Source of the DNA: Paenibacillus ferrarius
GTDB taxonomy: Bacteria > Bacillota > Bacilli > Paenibacillales > NBRC-103111
Assembly (NCBI RefSeq): GCF_002027705.1
Contig: NZ_MBTG01000011.1
Span: 142,559 to 206,558, forward strand
DNA length: 64,000 bases
Reading direction: 5' to 3'
Each line of letters begins with the position of its first letter. Positions within the stretch are counted from its first letter, which is position 1. Below are positions 61,681 to 64,000 of this stretch, one piece after another. A program made the position numbers and the translations under genes. The notes under the pieces were generated by a model. That model did not search any database and was not told the DNA's origin. It worked only from the letters and a program-made list of their open reading frames with translations.

Positions 61681-62325
61681 ATGCCGATACTTGCTGTCAT
61701 TTTTGATTTGGACGGTGTGCTTGTACATACAGATCAGTATCACTACAAAGCGTGGAAGCGAATGGCAGACGAAGAAGGCCTAGGATTCGATGAGTCTGCG
61801 GGCGACAGACTACGTGGTGTTAGCCGGATGGAGAGCTTGGATATTATCCTTGAGAAGAGCGGCAGAACGTATACAAGCGTGGAAAAAGAGGCTCTCGCCG
61901 AGCGAAAGAACGGCTACTACCGCGAACTGCTTGACCGTTTGACTCCTGCCGATGCGGCACCTGGTTCTCGTGATATCCTTGCTGTCTGCAAGCAGCAGGG
62001 AATTAAAGTGGCGATCGGATCATCCAGCCGGAATACACCGGTCATACTGGAACGTCTTGGCCTTAAGCACCTGTTTGAAGCGGTTGCGGATGGTAATGAG
62101 ATCGTCAACAGTAAGCCGGATCCTGAAGTATTTCTACTCGCAGCGCAGAAGCTTGCGATTGATCCTGAATATTGTATTGTCGTTGAAGACGCTGAGGCTG
62201 GCCTTATCGCTGCAAAGCGTGCCGGCATGAAGACAGCTGCCATTGGAATTGTAATAAACAGCTCAGCAGCTGCTGACTATCGGCTTCATCGTTTAGAAGA
62301 ACTGACAGCTGTACTTAAGGGTTAA
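61681..62325 (+). CDS. pgmB: Beta-phosphoglucomutase
   Basis: A 214-residue HAD-superfamily mutase that converts beta-glucose 1-phosphate to glucose 6-phosphate. D9 (nucleophile) and D11 lie in FDLDGVLVHTDQYHYKAW, followed by LRGVSRMESLDIIL and the GSSSRN and VVEDAEAGLIAAKRAG motifs of PgmB. I chose the ATG at 61681, with CGGGGA upstream; an in-frame TTG at 61642 inside the GH3 gene lacks a ribosome site. A beta-phosphorylase, usually next to pgmB, is not seen. The IS element begins 28 bases downstream. Confidence 0.93.
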   Translation: MPILAVIFDLDGVLVHTDQYHYKAWKRMADEEGLGFDESAGDRLRGVSRMESLDIILEKSGRTYTSVEKEALAERKNGYYRELLDRLTPADAAPGSRDILAVCKQQGIKVAIGSSSRNTPVILERLGLKHLFEAVADGNEIVNSKPDPEVFLLAAQKLAIDPEYCIVVEDAEAGLIAAKRAGMKTAAIGIVINSSAAADYRLHRLEELTAVLKG

Positions 62326-62334
62326 ATAAAGATG

Positions 62335-62353
62335 AAAAGAAGGAGCAGACGGC
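62335..62353 (+). promoter_or_regulatory. Ribosome binding site with no following gene
   Basis: AGAAGGAG followed by CAGACGGC ends at the left edge of the insertion sequence. A start codon would be expected within the next few bases, but the IS end starts there. The next gene of the operon was therefore probably cut off by the insertion. Confidence 0.55.
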
Positions 62354-62371
62354 CAATGTCATTAAGTTAAG
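62354..62371 (+). repeat. Left terminal inverted repeat of the IS
   Basis: CAATGTCATTAAGTTAAG, paired with the reverse complement of 63983-64000 with one mismatch. Confidence 0.85.
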
Positions 62372-62387
62372 GCGCAGGGTTAAAATC

Positions 62388-62431
62388 AAAAAAAGAGCAG
62401 GTTATCTGAAAAGATAGCCCGCTCTTTTTTT
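62388..62431. terminator. Terminator hairpin inside the left IS end
   Basis: AAAAAAAGAGC-a-GG-t-TATC pairs with GATA-g-CC-c-GCTCTTTTTTT. It lies between the IS left end and the transposase. A- and T-runs on either side allow termination in both directions, shielding the transposase from outside transcripts. Confidence 0.88.
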
Positions 62432-62511
62432 GCATGAAAAAGAAAAAAAGAACTTGACAAGCAGTTGAAAGTGTGTGGCGAAGCCCCTTGAAAAACGAGG
62501 AGGTTACGCCA

Positions 62512-63834
62512 ATGAATGAGTACGCGAATTCGCTAAAAGAAACGCTGACATCTCTCATACGAGAAATGTCAGCGCTACCCGCACCATATGTCAAAAACCC
62601 CGAAAGAGATTTTACCCGAAAGAAAAAGCTGCCCTTTGAAACGGTTATGCAACTCCTGATCTCGATGGGCGGTAACAGCATCTATAAGGAACTCTTGGAG
62701 TCGCAGGGCTATGATGTAAACACCGCAACCACTTCTGCTTTTGTTCAGCAGAGGAATAAAATCCTGCCGTCTGCTGTGGAATTCCTGTTTCACGAATTTA
62801 CTCAATCGCATACGGATATCAAAGACTACCACGGGTATCGATTACTTGCGATTGACGGTTCGGATTTACATATCGCAACGGACCCTGCCAACACGGACAC
62901 CTATTTTCAAAGTCAACCGAACACGAAAGGCTACAACCTTTTGCATTTGAACGCAGCCTATGACCTCTGCAACAGACTTTACGTGGATGCCATTGTTCAG
63001 CCGCGAAGATTGAGTAGCGAGGGAAGAGCACTTGCAGCTATGGTTGATCGTTCCCCCATCAAAGGTAAAATCATTGTTATTTCCGATCGAGGCTATGAAA
63101 GTTACAACAATTTCGCGCATATTGAGCGCAAAGGATGGAACTACGTCATACGGGTAAAGGATTTGGATTCCAATGGTATTCTTTCGGGCTTGCGTTTGCC
63201 CTCTAGCGGTTCGTTTGATATTGAAGTTCATCTGACACTCACAAAAAAACAAACCAAAGAGGTCAAGGCTCATCCCGAGATTTACAAGTTCATCCCTTCC
63301 AAGTCAACATTTGATTTTTTGGATTTGCATGAAAACTTGTATTACCCGATTTCCTTTCGGGTTGTTCGTTTCGTCCTGCCAAGTGGCGCCTATGAAACTG
63401 TCATCACGAATCTTTCTGCCGCAGATTTCCCACCCGATGAACTGGAGTCCATTTATAACATGCGATGGGGCATTGAAACCTCTTTCAGAGCGTTGAAATA
63501 CACCGTCGGATTGACGAGTTTTCACGCAAAGAAACAAGAGTCCATCATCCAAGAGATTTTCGCAAGAATGATCATGTACAATTTCGCTGAAATGATGACC
63601 TCACACGTCGTCATTTCCCAAATGGATAAACGGCACCACTACCAAGTCAACTTCACGGTTGCCGTTCACGTTTGTAGATATTTCCTGCGTTCAAAAGATG
63701 ATGAACCCCCGCCCGATGTTGAAGCGTTGATTCACAAAAACATTTTGCCGATTCGACCCATCCGCCCAGGACAGCAGAATACGCGCAAAATCCGCTATAA
63801 ATCAGCTGTTAGCTTCGTCTACAGAGTAGCATAA
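62512..63834 (+). CDS. IS4-family transposase
   Basis: A 440-residue DDE transposase. The catalytic residues are D115 (LLAIDGSDL), D192 (VISDRGYES) and E322 in the IS4-typical Y-(2)-R-(3)-E-(6)-K motif, YNMRWGIETSFRALK. The length is usual for the family and no frameshift is seen, so it is probably active. I chose the ATG at 62512 with GAGGAGG 8 nt upstream; the in-frame GTG at 62473 precedes that site. The gene fills most of the element. Confidence 0.94.
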   Translation: MNEYANSLKETLTSLIREMSALPAPYVKNPERDFTRKKKLPFETVMQLLISMGGNSIYKELLESQGYDVNTATTSAFVQQRNKILPSAVEFLFHEFTQSHTDIKDYHGYRLLAIDGSDLHIATDPANTDTYFQSQPNTKGYNLLHLNAAYDLCNRLYVDAIVQPRRLSSEGRALAAMVDRSPIKGKIIVISDRGYESYNNFAHIERKGWNYVIRVKDLDSNGILSGLRLPSSGSFDIEVHLTLTKKQTKEVKAHPEIYKFIPSKSTFDFLDLHENLYYPISFRVVRFVLPSGAYETVITNLSAADFPPDELESIYNMRWGIETSFRALKYTVGLTSFHAKKQESIIQEIFARMIMYNFAEMMTSHVVISQMDKRHHYQVNFTVAVHVCRYFLRSKDDEPPPDVEALIHKNILPIRPIRPGQQNTRKIRYKSAVSFVYRVA

Positions 63835-63916
63835 ATCGTTTAACAAGACCATTTTTTTAGCGGATATTCCATCCGTTTGTTTGCTGTGCGCTTTTTTCCT
63901 TGTTTGCATAAAAAAC

Positions 63917-63950
63917 AAACGGCACAGGGATTTTTCCCATGCCGTTTTCG
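63917..63950 (+). terminator. Hairpin downstream of the transposase
   Basis: AAACGGCA-ca-GGGA pairs with TCCC-at-GCCGTTTT around a short T loop, 82 bases after the transposase stop codon. Confidence 0.7.
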
Positions 63951-63982
63951 GATTCATCTTTATTCCGTATTTTGTCTTTGAA

Positions 63983-64000
63983 CTTATCTTAATGACATTG
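63983..64000 (-). repeat. Right terminal inverted repeat of the IS
   Basis: CTTATCTTAATGACATTG, the inverted match to 62354-62371, reaching the last base of the window. Confidence 0.85.

Larger units (their letters stand above)
62354..64000 (+). mobile_element. IS4-family insertion sequence, complete or nearly so
   Basis: The left end CAATGTCATTAAGTTAAG (62354-62371) matches the inverted right end CTTATCTTAATGACATTG (63983-64000) at 17 of 18 bases. The element therefore ends at or just past the window edge and is about 1.65 kb. It carries one transposase gene and a hairpin near each end. The target duplication cannot be checked because the window stops at the right end. Confidence 0.88.

Overview
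The window looks like chromosomal DNA of a Paenibacillus-type, low-to-mid-GC, spore-forming Bacillota. The signs are several S-layer-homology (SLH) surface proteins, a YtaF-type sporulation membrane protein, two YesM/YesN-type two-component pairs, sugar ABC systems without their own ATPase, strong AAGGAG ribosome binding sites and frequent TTG starts. This assignment is inferred from gene content; no rRNA or species marker gene is present.

Region 1 (1-20 kb) is a cell-surface region. It opens with a NEAT-type haem-uptake locus: a small secreted NEAT-like protein, a 1499-residue multi-NEAT protein anchored by SLH domains instead of a sortase signal, and a class B sortase. After a 1-kb gene-free stretch come a lipoprotein serine hydrolase with an SLH-like tail, a BTAD-domain response regulator translationally coupled to a hybrid kinase carrying two different kinase cores, a 1706-residue SLH/Big2/Fn3/propeller surface protein, and a decayed SLH gene.

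Region 2 (20-34 kb) holds a secreted Vps62-like protein, an RCC1-repeat protein, a phosphodiester glycosidase, an XRE-DUF1232 regulator divergent from ytaF, an OmpR/HisKA two-component pair, a small lipoprotein, and an envelope operon made of an FtsW/RodA-like protein, two MgtE paralogues and UppP.

Region 3 (34-62 kb) is carbohydrate use. A mandelate-racemase-family enzyme is followed by a divergent YesN/YesM pair next to a CUT1 sugar ABC operon with a GH36 alpha-galactosidase, then a secreted GH95-like hydrolase with a ricin-type lectin tail and an AraC regulator. Next are a giant DUF5107-TPR protein with a mutarotase-like partner, a 65-residue orphan and a phosphoesterase. Last is a second YesM/YesN operon with a solute-binding protein, a tyrosine phosphatase, a NagZ-like GH3 enzyme and beta-phosphoglucomutase. 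That operon is cut off by an IS4-family insertion sequence (about 62354 to at least 64000) whose two inverted repeats are both visible.

The most unusual signal is non-coding. Two copies of a roughly 240-280-bp element (6253-6535 and 28921-29163) and a third, different-sequence element (22890-23110) each contain four short palindromes whose centres are spaced 51, 61-62 and 50-51 bp. The palindrome sequence differs completely between the families (CCTGC/GCAGG against ACTGGA/TCCAGT) while the geometry is kept, and all three lie just 3' of a gene. This suggests a structured DNA or RNA repeat module under selection for its architecture.
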